From the NCBI GenBank assembly GCA_963750295.1, contig CAVVPY010000001.1:682001-746000 (forward strand): a stretch of DNA of 64,000 nucleotides. Direction: 5' to 3'. Both the position numbers and the translations under genes were made by a program. Position 1 is the first letter of the stretch. The number at the start of each line of letters is the position of its first letter. Positions 55,509-63,901 of the stretch are shown here, piece by piece. The stretch is from CAVVPY01 sp963750295. Lineage in GTDB: Bacteria; Actinomycetota; Actinomycetes; Mycobacteriales; Jatrophihabitantaceae. Below the pieces are notes generated by a model. The model searched no databases, was not told the DNA's origin, and worked only from the letters and a program-made list of their open reading frames with translations.

Positions 55509-56132
55509 ATGAGCATCTGGGACGACATCGCCGCCGAGCGTCAGGTGTTCGCCGACCTGATCGACAGCCTGACCGAGGCGCAGCTCGACACGCCCAGCCT
55601 GTGCGGGGAGTGGACCGTGCGCGACGTTGCCGCGCACGTGCTCATGCCGCTGATCACACCGCGCGCCGAGATCGTGCGCGCGATGCTCCGCGCCCGCGGC
55701 AGCTTCCACCGGGCCAACGCCGCGCTCGCCCGATCGGTCAGCGTCCGGCCGCCGGCCGACATCGCCGCGTTGTTGCGCACCCGGGCGGCCAGCCGCTACA
55801 CGCCGCCGGGACACGGGCCCACCGCGCCGCTCACCGATCTGCTCATTCACGGCCAGGACGCGCGGCGTCCGCTCGGCCTCACCCGCGAGTTCCCTGCCGA
55901 GCGCGTCCGGGCCGCGCTCGACTTCCTCGTCTCGCCGCGCGCGCGGCTCGGCTTCGTCCGCCGCGGTCGGCTCGCCGGGCTGCGCCTGGTGGCGACGGAC
56001 CTCGATTGGGCCGGGGGCCAGGGCGCGGAGGTCCGCGGCACCGGCGAGGCGCTGCTGCTCGCGATGGTCGCCCGGCCGGTGGTGCTGCCGGAGCTCACCG
56101 GACCGGGCGCGGCCGTGCTCGCCGCGCGGTGA
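55509..56132 (+). CDS. Maleylpyruvate isomerase family, mycothiol-dependent enzyme
   Basis: A 207-residue protein of the MDMPI/DinB-like fold. The N-terminal DDIAAERQVFADLIDSLTEAQ and LCGEWTVRDVAAHVL (His for metal binding) are typical; the second conserved histidine is in DLLIHGQDARRPLGL. Such enzymes use mycothiol, the actinobacterial thiol. Whether it acts on maleylpyruvate is unknown; most members are uncharacterised. Its stop is 15 bp upstream of gmk, in the place where an mIHF gene is often found. Confidence 0.85.
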   Translation: MSIWDDIAAERQVFADLIDSLTEAQLDTPSLCGEWTVRDVAAHVLMPLITPRAEIVRAMLRARGSFHRANAALARSVSVRPPADIAALLRTRAASRYTPPGHGPTAPLTDLLIHGQDARRPLGLTREFPAERVRAALDFLVSPRARLGFVRRGRLAGLRLVATDLDWAGGQGAEVRGTGEALLLAMVARPVVLPELTGPGAAVLAAR

Positions 56133-56135
56133 CGA

Positions 56136-56141
56136 TAGGTT
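56136..56141 (+). promoter_or_regulatory. -10 box for a leaderless gmk transcript
   Basis: TAGGTT ends 6 nt before ATG 56148, in the 15-bp gap after the upstream stop. Confidence 0.45.
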
Positions 56142-56147
56142 GCCGCC

Positions 56148-56702
56148 ATGTCGAGGCTGACGGTGCTGTCCGGACCGTCCGGCGTCGGTAAGGGGACGGT
56201 CGTCGCCCGGGTGCGCGAGCTGTACCCGCACATCTGGGTCTCGGTGTCGTGCACGACACGCCCGAGCCGCCCCGGTGAGACCGACGGCGTCGAGTACCAC
56301 TTCGTCGACCGGGACGAATTCGCCCGGATGGTGCAGGACGGGGAGCTGCTCGAGCACGCAGAATATGCCGGGAACTGCTACGGGACGCCGCGTGAGCCGG
56401 TCGAGCAGCGGCTGGCGGCTGGCCAGCCCGCCCTGCTGGAGATCGAGTTGCAGGGGGCGCGGCAGGTGCGCGCCTCGTTCCCCGACGCGTTTCTCGTCTT
56501 CCTCGCCCCGCCGTCCTGGGACGAGCTGCGCCGCCGGCTCGTGGGCCGGGGGACGGAGCCGAACGCGCACGTGGCGACCCGGTTGGACCGCGCTCGGGTC
56601 GAATTGGCGGCCGAGGAGGAGTTCGACGCCGTCGTCGTGAACGACGATGTCGGGCGGGCAGCCGCGGAATTGGTAGGATGGATCGAGTCAGTCTGCCGCT
56701 GA
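56148..56702 (+). CDS. gmk: Guanylate kinase
   Basis: Phosphorylates GMP to GDP. The 184-residue P-loop kinase has Walker A SGPSGVGKGT, the GMP site SVSCTTRPSRPGETDGVEYHF (in part) and EYAGNCYGTP, and LLEIELQGARQVR. Length is within the family range. Start at ATG 56148. Followed by rpoZ, coaBC and metK, the actinobacterial standard order. Confidence 0.95.
   Translation: MSRLTVLSGPSGVGKGTVVARVRELYPHIWVSVSCTTRPSRPGETDGVEYHFVDRDEFARMVQDGELLEHAEYAGNCYGTPREPVEQRLAAGQPALLEIELQGARQVRASFPDAFLVFLAPPSWDELRRRLVGRGTEPNAHVATRLDRARVELAAEEEFDAVVVNDDVGRAAAELVGWIESVCR
56674..56679 (+). promoter_or_regulatory. Possible -10 box for rpoZ
   Basis: TAGGAT inside the 3' end of gmk; it would give a leader of about 60 nt to GTG 56747. 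Confidence 0.35.
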
Positions 56703-56746
56703 GCGGCGATCTGGCTCCCCAAAAGACGTCGACAGAGAGCCGAATC

Positions 56747-57022
56747 GTGTCTGCACCCGCGTCCGCACCCGAGGGCATCACCAACCCCCCGATCGACGAA
56801 CTGCTCGACCGCACCGCGTCGAAGTACGCCTTGGTCATCATCGCGGCCAAGCGCGCCCGGCAGATCAACGCCTACTACAGCCAGCTCGGCGAGGGACTGC
56901 TCGAGTACGTCGGCCCGCTGGTCGAGACCGCCCCGCAGGAGAAGCCGCTGTCGATCGCGCTCCGCGAGATCAACAGCGACCTCATCGAGTTCAAGGCCGC
57001 CGAGGTTCCGGTCGCCGAGTAG
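56747..57022 (+). CDS. rpoZ: RNA polymerase omega subunit
   Basis: Small subunit that helps assemble RNA polymerase. The 91-residue protein contains ITNPPIDELLDRTASKYALV and the AKRARQINAYYSQLGEGLLE helix, then LSIALREINSDLIEF, all actinobacterial omega signatures. GTG 56747 is chosen because a GAGAG site lies just upstream and it matches the usual short N-terminus; an upstream ATG (56678) would add 23 non-conserved residues overlapping gmk. Confidence 0.92.
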   Translation: MSAPASAPEGITNPPIDELLDRTASKYALVIIAAKRARQINAYYSQLGEGLLEYVGPLVETAPQEKPLSIALREINSDLIEFKAAEVPVAE

Positions 57023-57043
57023 GCGGCCGCGACAACCTCCGCC

Positions 57044-57110
57044 TTCGACCCCGCCATGGCCGCGATCAGCACCTGCCGGCGGCCATCCCGGGGTCGAAGC
57101 CGGCCGGACG
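57044..57110. repeat. Intergenic palindromic repeat, copy C
   Basis: Between rpoZ and coaBC. 20-nt arms TTCGACCCCGCCATGGCCGC (57044-57063) and 57079-57098 pair at 18 positions across a 15-nt loop starting GATC; it continues AAGCCGGCCGGAC. The best-preserved hairpin of the three copies. It ends about 8 bp before coaBC ATG 57118, with little room for a separate ribosome-binding site. Confidence 0.8.
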
Positions 57111-57117
57111 GTGCGCG

Positions 57118-58323
57118 ATGAGTCGCATCGTCCTGGGCGTGTCCGGCGGCATCGCCGCGTACAAGGCCGTCGCCCTGCTGCGCCAACTCACCGAGTCGGG
57201 CCACGACGTCACCGTCGTCCCGACCGCGGCTGCCCTGGAATTCGTGGGCGCTCCGACCTGGGCCGCGCTGTCGCACCACCCCGTCTCTGCCGACGTCTGG
57301 TCAGCGGCCGAGGACGTCCCGCACGTCCGGCTGGGCCGCGAGGCCGACCTGCTGCTCGTCGCGCCGGCGACGGCGGATCTGCTCGCCAAGGCCGCCCACG
57401 GACTCGCCGACGATCTGCTCACCAACACCTTGCTGACTGCCCGGTGCCCGGTGCTGCTCGCGCCGGCGATGCACACCGAGATGTGGGATCACCCGGCAAC
57501 CGTCGACAACGTCGCCACCCTGCGCCGGCGGGGAACGGTCGTGCTCGACCCGGCGTCCGGCCGGCTGACCGGCACCGACACCGGCACCGGTCGCCTGCCC
57601 GAACCCGACGAGATCGCCCGCCTGGCCGAACTGCTGCTGTGCGAGCCCCGGGCCCTTCCGCGCGATCTCGAGGGCCGGCACATCGTCGTCAGCGCGGGCG
57701 GGACGCGCGAGGCGCTGGACCCGGTGCGCTTCCTGGGCAACGCCTCGTCGGGCAAGCAGGGCTACGCGATCGCGGCCGTGGCGGCCGCACGCGGCGCGCG
57801 GGTGACCCTGGTCGCCGCCGCCACGGGGCTCCCTGACCCGGCCGCGGTCGAGCTCGTCCCGGTCGTCAGCGCGCTGGAGCTGCGCGACGCGGTGCGCAAG
57901 GCGGCCGCGGACGCCGATGCCGTCGTGATGGTCGCCGCGGTGGCCGACTTCCGCCCGGTCGCCTCCGCCGAGCACAAGATCAAGAAACTGGACGCGGTGC
58001 CGCACCCGATCGCGCTGGAGCTGAACCCCGATGTCCTCGTGGAGCTGGTCGCCGCGCGCCGGCCGGGTCAGGTCGTCGTCGGCTTCGCGGCGGAGACGGG
58101 CGACGACACCGGCTCGGTCCTCGATCACGGCCGGTTGAAACTGGCGCGAAAGGGCTGTGACCTGCTCGTCGTGAACGCGGTCGGGCCCGGAGTCGCCTTC
58201 GGCCGTCCCGACAATGCCGCCGTCATCCTCGGCAGCGACGGCAGCGAGCGCGCCGTGCCCTTGGGGCCCAAGGCCGTGCTCGCCGCAGCGGTCTGCAGCG
58301 CGATCACAGCGCGACTTGGTTAG
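57118..58323 (+). CDS. coaBC: Phosphopantothenoylcysteine synthetase/decarboxylase (CoaBC)
   Basis: Bifunctional coenzyme A enzyme. The 401-residue fusion has the N-terminal flavin-dependent decarboxylase (CoaC: GVSGGIAAYKAVALLRQL, APAMHTEMW with the catalytic residues, LLVAPATADLLAK) and the C-terminal CTP-dependent synthetase (CoaB: VSAGGTREALDPVRFLGN with the SSGKQGYA loop, VVVGFAAETGD). ATG 57118. Its TAG stop is also the start of the TAGACT box upstream of metK. Confidence 0.95.
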   Translation: MSRIVLGVSGGIAAYKAVALLRQLTESGHDVTVVPTAAALEFVGAPTWAALSHHPVSADVWSAAEDVPHVRLGREADLLLVAPATADLLAKAAHGLADDLLTNTLLTARCPVLLAPAMHTEMWDHPATVDNVATLRRRGTVVLDPASGRLTGTDTGTGRLPEPDEIARLAELLLCEPRALPRDLEGRHIVVSAGGTREALDPVRFLGNASSGKQGYAIAAVAAARGARVTLVAAATGLPDPAAVELVPVVSALELRDAVRKAAADADAVVMVAAVADFRPVASAEHKIKKLDAVPHPIALELNPDVLVELVAARRPGQVVVGFAAETGDDTGSVLDHGRLKLARKGCDLLVVNAVGPGVAFGRPDNAAVILGSDGSERAVPLGPKAVLAAAVCSAITARLG

Positions 58324-58326
58324 ACT
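58321..58326 (+). promoter_or_regulatory. Possible -10 box for metK
   Basis: TAGACT overlaps the coaBC stop; it gives a leader of about 45 nt to GTG 58378. The leader is too short for a SAM riboswitch. Confidence 0.35.
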
Positions 58327-58377
58327 TCGTCCGATTCCACCGCACCGTCCTCATCCGCCGAACCATCCGGAGCGCTT

Positions 58378-59571
58378 GTGTCTCGCCGCCTGTTCACGTC
58401 CGAGTCCGTCACCGAGGGTCACCCCGACAAGATCTGTGACCAGATCAGCGACTCGATCCTCGACGCCCTGCTGACCTCCGATCCGGCCAGCCGGGTCGCC
58501 GTCGAGACCATGATCACGACCGGCCAGGTGCACGTTGCCGGCGAGGTCACGACCGAGGCCTACGCGGACATCCCGACCATCGTTCGTGAGCGCGTGCTCG
58601 AGATCGGCTACGACTCCTCGCGGAAGGGGTTCGACGGGGCGTCGTGCGGCGTGAGCGTGTCGATCGGCTCGCAGTCGGCCGACATCGCGCAGGGTGTCGA
58701 CAAGGCCTACGAGGCGCGCGTCGAGGGCAGCGAGGACGCCATCGCATCCCAGGGTGCCGGCGACCAGGGCCTGATGTTCGGGTTCGCCTGTGACGAGACC
58801 GACGAGCTCATGCCGCTGCCGATCGCGCTGGCGCACCGCCTCGCCGAGCGTCTCACCGCGGTGCGCAAGGACGGCACCGTCCCGTACCTGCGGCCGGACG
58901 GCAAGACGCAGGTGACGATCGAGTACGTCGACGGCAAGCCGACCCGCCTCGACACCGTCGTCGTGTCGAGCCAGCACGCGGCCGACATCGACCTCGACAC
59001 GCTGCTCAAGCCTGACGTCGAGGAGCACGTCGTGCGTCCCGTCCTCGCGGACTTCGGCCTCGACAGCTCCGGTTACCGCCTGCTGGTGAACCCGACCGGT
59101 CGCTTCGAGATCGGCGGCCCGATGGGTGACGCCGGGTTGACCGGCCGCAAGATCATCGTCGACACCTACGGCGGGTACGCCCGCCACGGCGGCGGCGCGT
59201 TCAGCGGCAAGGACCCGTCCAAGGTCGACCGCTCAGCGGCATATGCCATGCGCTGGGTCGCCAAGAACGTGGTCGCGGCCAAGCTCGCGACCAAGTGCGA
59301 GGTGCAGGTCGCGTACGCGATCGGCAAGGCCGAGCCGGTGGGTCTGTTCATCGAGACCTTCGGTACCGAGACCGCCGACCCGGCCAAGATCGAAGAAGCC
59401 ATCCTGCAGAGCTTCGACCTGCGCCCGGCCGCGATCATCCGCGACCTGGACCTGATGCGGCCGATCTTCACCCAGACCGCGGCGTACGGCCACTTCGGTC
59501 GCGAGCTGCCGGACTTCACCTGGGAGCGCACCGACCGGGCCGAGATGCTCGGCAAGCTCGTCAACGGCTGA
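58378..59571 (+). CDS. metK: S-adenosylmethionine synthetase
   Basis: Makes SAM from methionine and ATP. The 397-residue protein has [19 protein letters not shown] at the N-terminus, [16 protein letters not shown] (metal and substrate loop), [24 protein letters not shown]-type region (here FEIGG) and [19 protein letters not shown] for ATP triphosphate binding. GTG start at 58378. Conserved downstream partner of coaBC. Confidence 0.97.
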   Translation: [397 protein letters not shown]

Positions 59572-59618
59572 TCGCTGCACGCCCGCCGGTACCGCTGTCC
59601 GGATGCGCGACGTGGTGT

Positions 59619-59726
59619 CTGAGTGACGTCCTCGCGGGTCGGGTGACGCTTCGGTGCGCTGAGTGACGCCTTCGCGGGTCGAGTGAGGCGGTATTCGCGG
59701 TCTCTGATCATCTGAAGTCGTCACTC
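59619..59726 (+). repeat. Direct and inverted repeats between metK and priA
   Basis: Two direct units with a 40-bp period: GAGTGACGTCCTCGCGGGTC (59621) and GAGTGACGCCTTCGCGGGTC (59661), alike at 23 of the first 26 positions. A third, inverted element GAAGTCGTCACTC (59714-59726) can pair with the second unit at 12 of 13 bases or with the first at 11 of 13, so the two stems exclude each other. It lies in the 202-nt gap after metK. No open reading frame of note. Function unknown. Confidence 0.75.
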
Positions 59727-59760
59727 GGGTCGGGACGGGCGAAGCGTCGCGGCCGACTGG

Positions 59761-59766
59761 TAGGAC
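59761..59766 (+). promoter_or_regulatory. -10 box for a leaderless priA transcript
   Basis: TAGGAC (or AGGACT) ends 7 nt before GTG 59774. This would leave the metK-priA repeats outside the priA message. Confidence 0.4.
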
Positions 59767-59773
59767 TGCAACC

Positions 59774-61744
59774 GTGACCAGCAGGAGCCGTTCGACCGCC
59801 CCGACCGCGGGCCGTCGGCCGGCCGCGACGGTTCCGGTCGCCCGGCTCATGGTCGACGTCCCGCTCGCCCATCTGGACCGGCCGTTCGACTACCTCGTCC
59901 CGACCGAACTGGACGGTGCGGTCACCGCGGGCTCGCGGGTGCGGGTCCGGTTCGCCGGGCGGCTGGTCGACGCCTACGTCCTCGAGCGGATCGAGTACAG
60001 CGAACACGAGGGCTCGCTGGCCTACGTCGAGCGGGCGGTCGGCGCCGAACCCGTGCTGACCGCCGAGACGGCCGCGCTGTTCCGGGTGTTGGCTGACCGC
60101 TGGGCAGGCAACTTCGTCGACGTCGCCCGCCTCGGCGTCCCGTCCCGCCATGCCACTGCCGAGAAGGCACCCTCCGAACCGGCCCCGCGCCCCGACCCGC
60201 CGGGCGAGGACGGTTTCGACCGCTACACCGCCGGCCGCGCCTTCCTGGGGGCGATCGGTGCTGCCAAGCCCGCGCGCGCGGTGTGGTCCGCACTGCCGGG
60301 TGAGGATTGGCCCGCACGCCTGGCCGAAGCCGTCCACGTCGCCGTCGCCGCCGACCGCGGCGCGATCGTCGTCGTCCCCGATGCCCGCGACCTGGCCCGC
60401 CTCGACGCTGCGCTCAGGACCCGGATCGGCGCGGGCCGCCACGTTGCCCTTTCGGCCGACCTGGGACCCGCCGAGCGGTACCGGCGCTGGCTCTCGGTAC
60501 GGCGCGGTGCCGTCCGCGCGGTCATCGGCACCCGTGCCGCGGCGTACGCACCCGTCGCCGACCTCGGGCTGCTCGCCATCTGGGACGACGGTGACGATCT
60601 GCACCGTGAGCCGCGAGCACCGTACCCGCACACCCGCGAGGTACTCGTGCTCCGCTCGGCACAGACCGGCGCCGGGCTGCTCGTCGGCGGGTACGCCCGC
60701 ACGCCCGAGTCCGCGCTGCTGCTGTCGGCGGCCTGGGCGCACGAGATCGCGGCATCGCGCGACGCGGTGCGTGCCGCTGCGCCCCGCATCCTCGCCGCCG
60801 GCGACGACGTCGAGCAGGCTCGCGACCCGGCAGCCGCGGCGGCGCGGTTGCCCAGCCTCGCCTGGCGCACGGCCCGCGAAGCGCTCGCGGCGGGGCACCC
60901 CGTCCTCGTCCAGGTACCCCGGCGGGGTTACGTGCCCGCATTGGCCTGCGTCCGAGACCGGACCCCGGCCCGGTGCGCCTCATGTGCCGGTCCGCTCGCG
61001 GCGTCGTCCCAAGCCGGCACGCCGGCCTGCCGGTGGTGCGGCCGGCCGGCCGGCAACTGGCAGTGCCCGGTCTGCGGCGGGCGGGCCATGCGTGCCACGG
61101 TCATCGGTGCCGGCCGGACGGCTGAGGAACTCGGCCGCGCGTTCGCCGGCACGACGGTACGGACGAGCGGTGGTGAGCACGTCCTCGCCGAGGTCGAGCA
61201 CCAGCCCGATCTCGTGGTCGCCACACCGGGCGCCGAACCGTTCGTCGCCGGCGGCTACGGCGCGGCGCTGCTGCTGGACGGCTGGGCGCTGCTGTCCCGC
61301 GCCGACCTGGACGCGTCGGTCGAGTCGCTGCGCCGGTGGCTGGCGGCGGCGACGCTAGTCCGCCGCGACGGCACCGTCGTGGTCGGCGCCGACGCCGCGA
61401 TCCCCGCTGTGCAGGCGCTCGTGCGCTGGGATCCGGCCGGGTTCGCCGCTCGCGAGTTGGCCGAGCGGCGCGAACTCGGGTTCCCACCCGCCGTCCGGAT
61501 GGCCGCGCTCACCGGGACGGCCGCCGCCCTGACCGATCTCGTCGCCACCGCGCACCTGCCCGAGGGTGCGCAGGTGATCGGGCCGGTCCGCGTCGACGCG
61601 GAAACGGAGCGCATGCTGGTCCGGACACCACGCCACCAGGGCGCCGCTCTCGCCGACGCGCTGAAGATCGCGGCGTCAGCACGGTCAGCACGAAAGGCGC
61701 CGGATCCGGTGAAGATCGAGCTGGACCCGGCCGACATCGTCTGA
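59774..61744 (+). CDS. priA: Actinobacterial PriA-like primosomal protein without helicase motifs
   Basis: A 656-residue protein with the PriA N-terminal DNA-binding domain (VARLMVDVPLAHLDRPFDYLVP, VRVRFAGRLVDAYVLER) and the C-terminal PriA domain. The central zinc cysteines are present (CASCAGP, CRWCGRP, CPVCGG, plus an earlier Cys). The ATPase is degenerate: where Walker A GxGKT should be there is WSALPGEDWPARL, and the DEAH box reads IWDDGDD. It probably acts as a structural primosome factor rather than a helicase, as in other Actinobacteria. GTG 59774, probably leaderless. Confidence 0.9.
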   Translation: MTSRSRSTAPTAGRRPAATVPVARLMVDVPLAHLDRPFDYLVPTELDGAVTAGSRVRVRFAGRLVDAYVLERIEYSEHEGSLAYVERAVGAEPVLTAETAALFRVLADRWAGNFVDVARLGVPSRHATAEKAPSEPAPRPDPPGEDGFDRYTAGRAFLGAIGAAKPARAVWSALPGEDWPARLAEAVHVAVAADRGAIVVVPDARDLARLDAALRTRIGAGRHVALSADLGPAERYRRWLSVRRGAVRAVIGTRAAAYAPVADLGLLAIWDDGDDLHREPRAPYPHTREVLVLRSAQTGAGLLVGGYARTPESALLLSAAWAHEIAASRDAVRAAAPRILAAGDDVEQARDPAAAAARLPSLAWRTAREALAAGHPVLVQVPRRGYVPALACVRDRTPARCASCAGPLAASSQAGTPACRWCGRPAGNWQCPVCGGRAMRATVIGAGRTAEELGRAFAGTTVRTSGGEHVLAEVEHQPDLVVATPGAEPFVAGGYGAALLLDGWALLSRADLDASVESLRRWLAAATLVRRDGTVVVGADAAIPAVQALVRWDPAGFAARELAERRELGFPPAVRMAALTGTAAALTDLVATAHLPEGAQVIGPVRVDAETERMLVRTPRHQGAALADALKIAASARSARKAPDPVKIELDPADIV

Positions 61745-61779
61745 GCGGCTGGTGCGTGCGAGTGATCGCGCCGGCGCTG

Positions 61780-61786
61780 TAATCCT
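61780..61786 (+). promoter_or_regulatory. -10 box for a leaderless FUSC-family transcript
   Basis: TAATCCT; its last base is 6 nt before GTG 61793. Confidence 0.4.
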
Positions 61787-61792
61787 GGATCC

Positions 61793-63901
61793 GTGACCCG
61801 AGCCGGTTCGTCACTCGCCGCCCTGCTGCGGGACGCAGCTCGGCTGGACCGGACGCAGTCGGATCCGCTCGTCGCCCTGCGTAACGCGGTCGGGGTCGGG
61901 GCACCGCTGGTGATCGGTGCGCTGATGGGCAACGCGGCGATCGGCCTGCCGTCCACGATCGGGGCGCTGCAGACGGCGTTCGCCGACCGGCCCGGGCCGT
62001 ACCGGTTGCGGCTGCTGCGCATGACCGGGACGGCGCTCGCGGCGGCGATCACGAGCGCGCTGGCGATCGCGTTCTCGGGCAGCACGCCGGCTTCGGCGGC
62101 GCTGCTGCTCGTCGTCGGTTTCGCGGCCGGGCTGCTGCTCAGCGGGGGACCCAGCGCGGCGCAGGTCGGTATCGCGGCCACCGCGACCGCGCTGATCCTC
62201 GGTCACCAGCCACAACCGGCCTCGGCCGCCGTCCACGTCGGGCTGCTCGTCTTCGTCGGCGGACTCGGGCAGACCGTGCTCGCGATCGCCGCCTGGCCGC
62301 TGCGGCGACACCGCCCCGAGCGGGACGCGCTCGCCGGCGTCTACCGCGAGTTGGCCCGGCTCGGCCGACGAGTGCCCGGGACCGATGTCGGGCCGCCACT
62401 CGGCCCCACGCTGGCCGCCGCACGCGCGACGCTGTACGGCCTCGGGCACGACCACGGCCCGAGCGTCGAGGCCTACCGGGTCCTGCTCGACGGGGCGGAG
62501 CGCATCCGCGGCGAGTTGCTCGTCCTGGCCGGGCAGACCGAGCAGCTGGACCGGCAGGAGGGGCAGCAGGCGGCCGCGGCCGTCCACGCCGTTCTCGCCG
62601 ACGCGGCGACGGTGTTCGACGAGATCGCGACCGCGCTCGATCAGGCCCGCGAGGTCGACGAGCAGGTGCTGGCGCCGGTCCGCGGCCGGGTGGCGGACGC
62701 GCTCGAGGTGCTGGCCGGCGCCGGCCTGGCCGGCCGGTCGGTGGCGGCCCGGGTGCGGGCGTTCGCCGGTCAGCTGCGCGGGGTCGTCGAGACTGCGCGC
62801 ACCGGGGCCAGCGAAGGTGGGGGCCACGACGTGGGCGGCCCGACCGGCATCGCCCGGCTGCGGGATCCGGTTGCCATCGTCCGCGCGAACCTGGACCCGG
62901 GCTCGGCGGTGCTCAGGCATGCGGTGCGCGCAGCCGTCCTTGTCGCCGGCAGCGACCTCGTCACGCGCTCGCTCGGGCTCGAGCGCGGCTACTGGATCCC
63001 ATTGACGATCATCGTGACGCTGCGCCCGGATTTCGCGACCACGTTCCAGCGCTCGTCCATGCGGGTGCTCGGGACGGTGGCCGGCCTCGTCCTCGCCACG
63101 GTGCTGGTGCACTACGTCCCGGGCGGGCAGTGGTGGGGCGTCGCGCTCGTCGCGATCTTCTACTTCGGCGTCCGGCTCGCCGGTCCGGGGAACGTGGCGC
63201 CGAACGCCGTCGCGCTGGCCGCGCTCGTCGTGATCCTGCTGTCGCTGGCCGGGCAGTCACCGCGCGCCACCGTCGTGCCGCGTGGCCTCGACACGCTCAT
63301 CGGCGGCGCGCTCGCGCTCGTCGCGACGCTGCTCTGGCCGGTCTGGGAACGGCAACGGGTACCCGGCCGGCTGGTCGCGCTGCTCGACGCCTACCTCGCC
63401 TACCTCGGCGCGCTCGCCGATGCGGCCGGCGACGAGGCCGCGCTGCACCGCACCCGGGCGGCCGCGCGGCTGGCTCGCAGCAACGCCCAGGCGTCCGTGG
63501 ACGCCGCTCGTGCCGACCCGGTCCCGTCCCGCGGGCAGGTCGATCTCGGCGAGGCCGTGCTCGCCCACACGCACCGGTTCGTGCACGCGTTGCTCACGAT
63601 CGATGCGGTGCGTGGGGACGCCGGGCTTCCGGTTCGACTGGACGAGTTCCTCGGCGCCTGCGCCGAGACGCTGCACGGGTGCCGGGCCGCGATCGAGTCC
63701 GGCCGCCCGCCGCGAGCGTCGAGCCTGCGTCCGCTCGCCGACGCGATCGCGGAGGACTTGCGCCGGCCGGGGGAGCAGGGCGAGGTGGCAGGTGCGGTGC
63801 TCGACGCGACCGACCGCATCGCGAACAGCCTCGACACCCTCGTCGCCGAACTGCGCCGGCAGTTCGGACGTGCGGGCGCAGCGCTAACGTCGCAGGAGTG
63901 A
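61793..63901 (+). CDS. FUSC-family inner-membrane transporter
   Basis: A 702-residue protein with two membrane blocks of about six segments each (residues about 30-180 and 380-520) and soluble helical regions after each, the layout of FUSC/aromatic-acid efflux proteins such as YccS/AaeB. The conserved second block begins HAVRAAVLVAGSDLVTRS and contains GYWIPLTIIVTLRPDFATTF, a strong FUSC signature. Substrate unknown; no membrane-fusion partner is nearby. Its stop overlaps the next GTG (GTGA). Confidence 0.88.
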   Translation: MTRAGSSLAALLRDAARLDRTQSDPLVALRNAVGVGAPLVIGALMGNAAIGLPSTIGALQTAFADRPGPYRLRLLRMTGTALAAAITSALAIAFSGSTPASAALLLVVGFAAGLLLSGGPSAAQVGIAATATALILGHQPQPASAAVHVGLLVFVGGLGQTVLAIAAWPLRRHRPERDALAGVYRELARLGRRVPGTDVGPPLGPTLAAARATLYGLGHDHGPSVEAYRVLLDGAERIRGELLVLAGQTEQLDRQEGQQAAAAVHAVLADAATVFDEIATALDQAREVDEQVLAPVRGRVADALEVLAGAGLAGRSVAARVRAFAGQLRGVVETARTGASEGGGHDVGGPTGIARLRDPVAIVRANLDPGSAVLRHAVRAAVLVAGSDLVTRSLGLERGYWIPLTIIVTLRPDFATTFQRSSMRVLGTVAGLVLATVLVHYVPGGQWWGVALVAIFYFGVRLAGPGNVAPNAVALAALVVILLSLAGQSPRATVVPRGLDTLIGGALALVATLLWPVWERQRVPGRLVALLDAYLAYLGALADAAGDEAALHRTRAAARLARSNAQASVDAARADPVPSRGQVDLGEAVLAHTHRFVHALLTIDAVRGDAGLPVRLDEFLGACAETLHGCRAAIESGRPPRASSLRPLADAIAEDLRRPGEQGEVAGAVLDATDRIANSLDTLVAELRRQFGRAGAALTSQE

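Noticed and set aside
55392..56570. Upstream in-frame extension of pntA through the MDMPI and gmk region
   Set aside because: PntA homology begins at GTG 55391 with a good ribosome-binding site; the upstream part is antisense to other genes and reads as Arg/Gly-rich shadow.
56678..56746. Longer rpoZ start at ATG 56678
   Set aside because: The extra residues overlap gmk and do not resemble omega N-termini; GTG 56747 has the better ribosome-binding site.
58327..58377. SAM riboswitch ahead of metK
   Set aside because: The leader is only about 50 nt and shows no conserved SAM-riboswitch helices.
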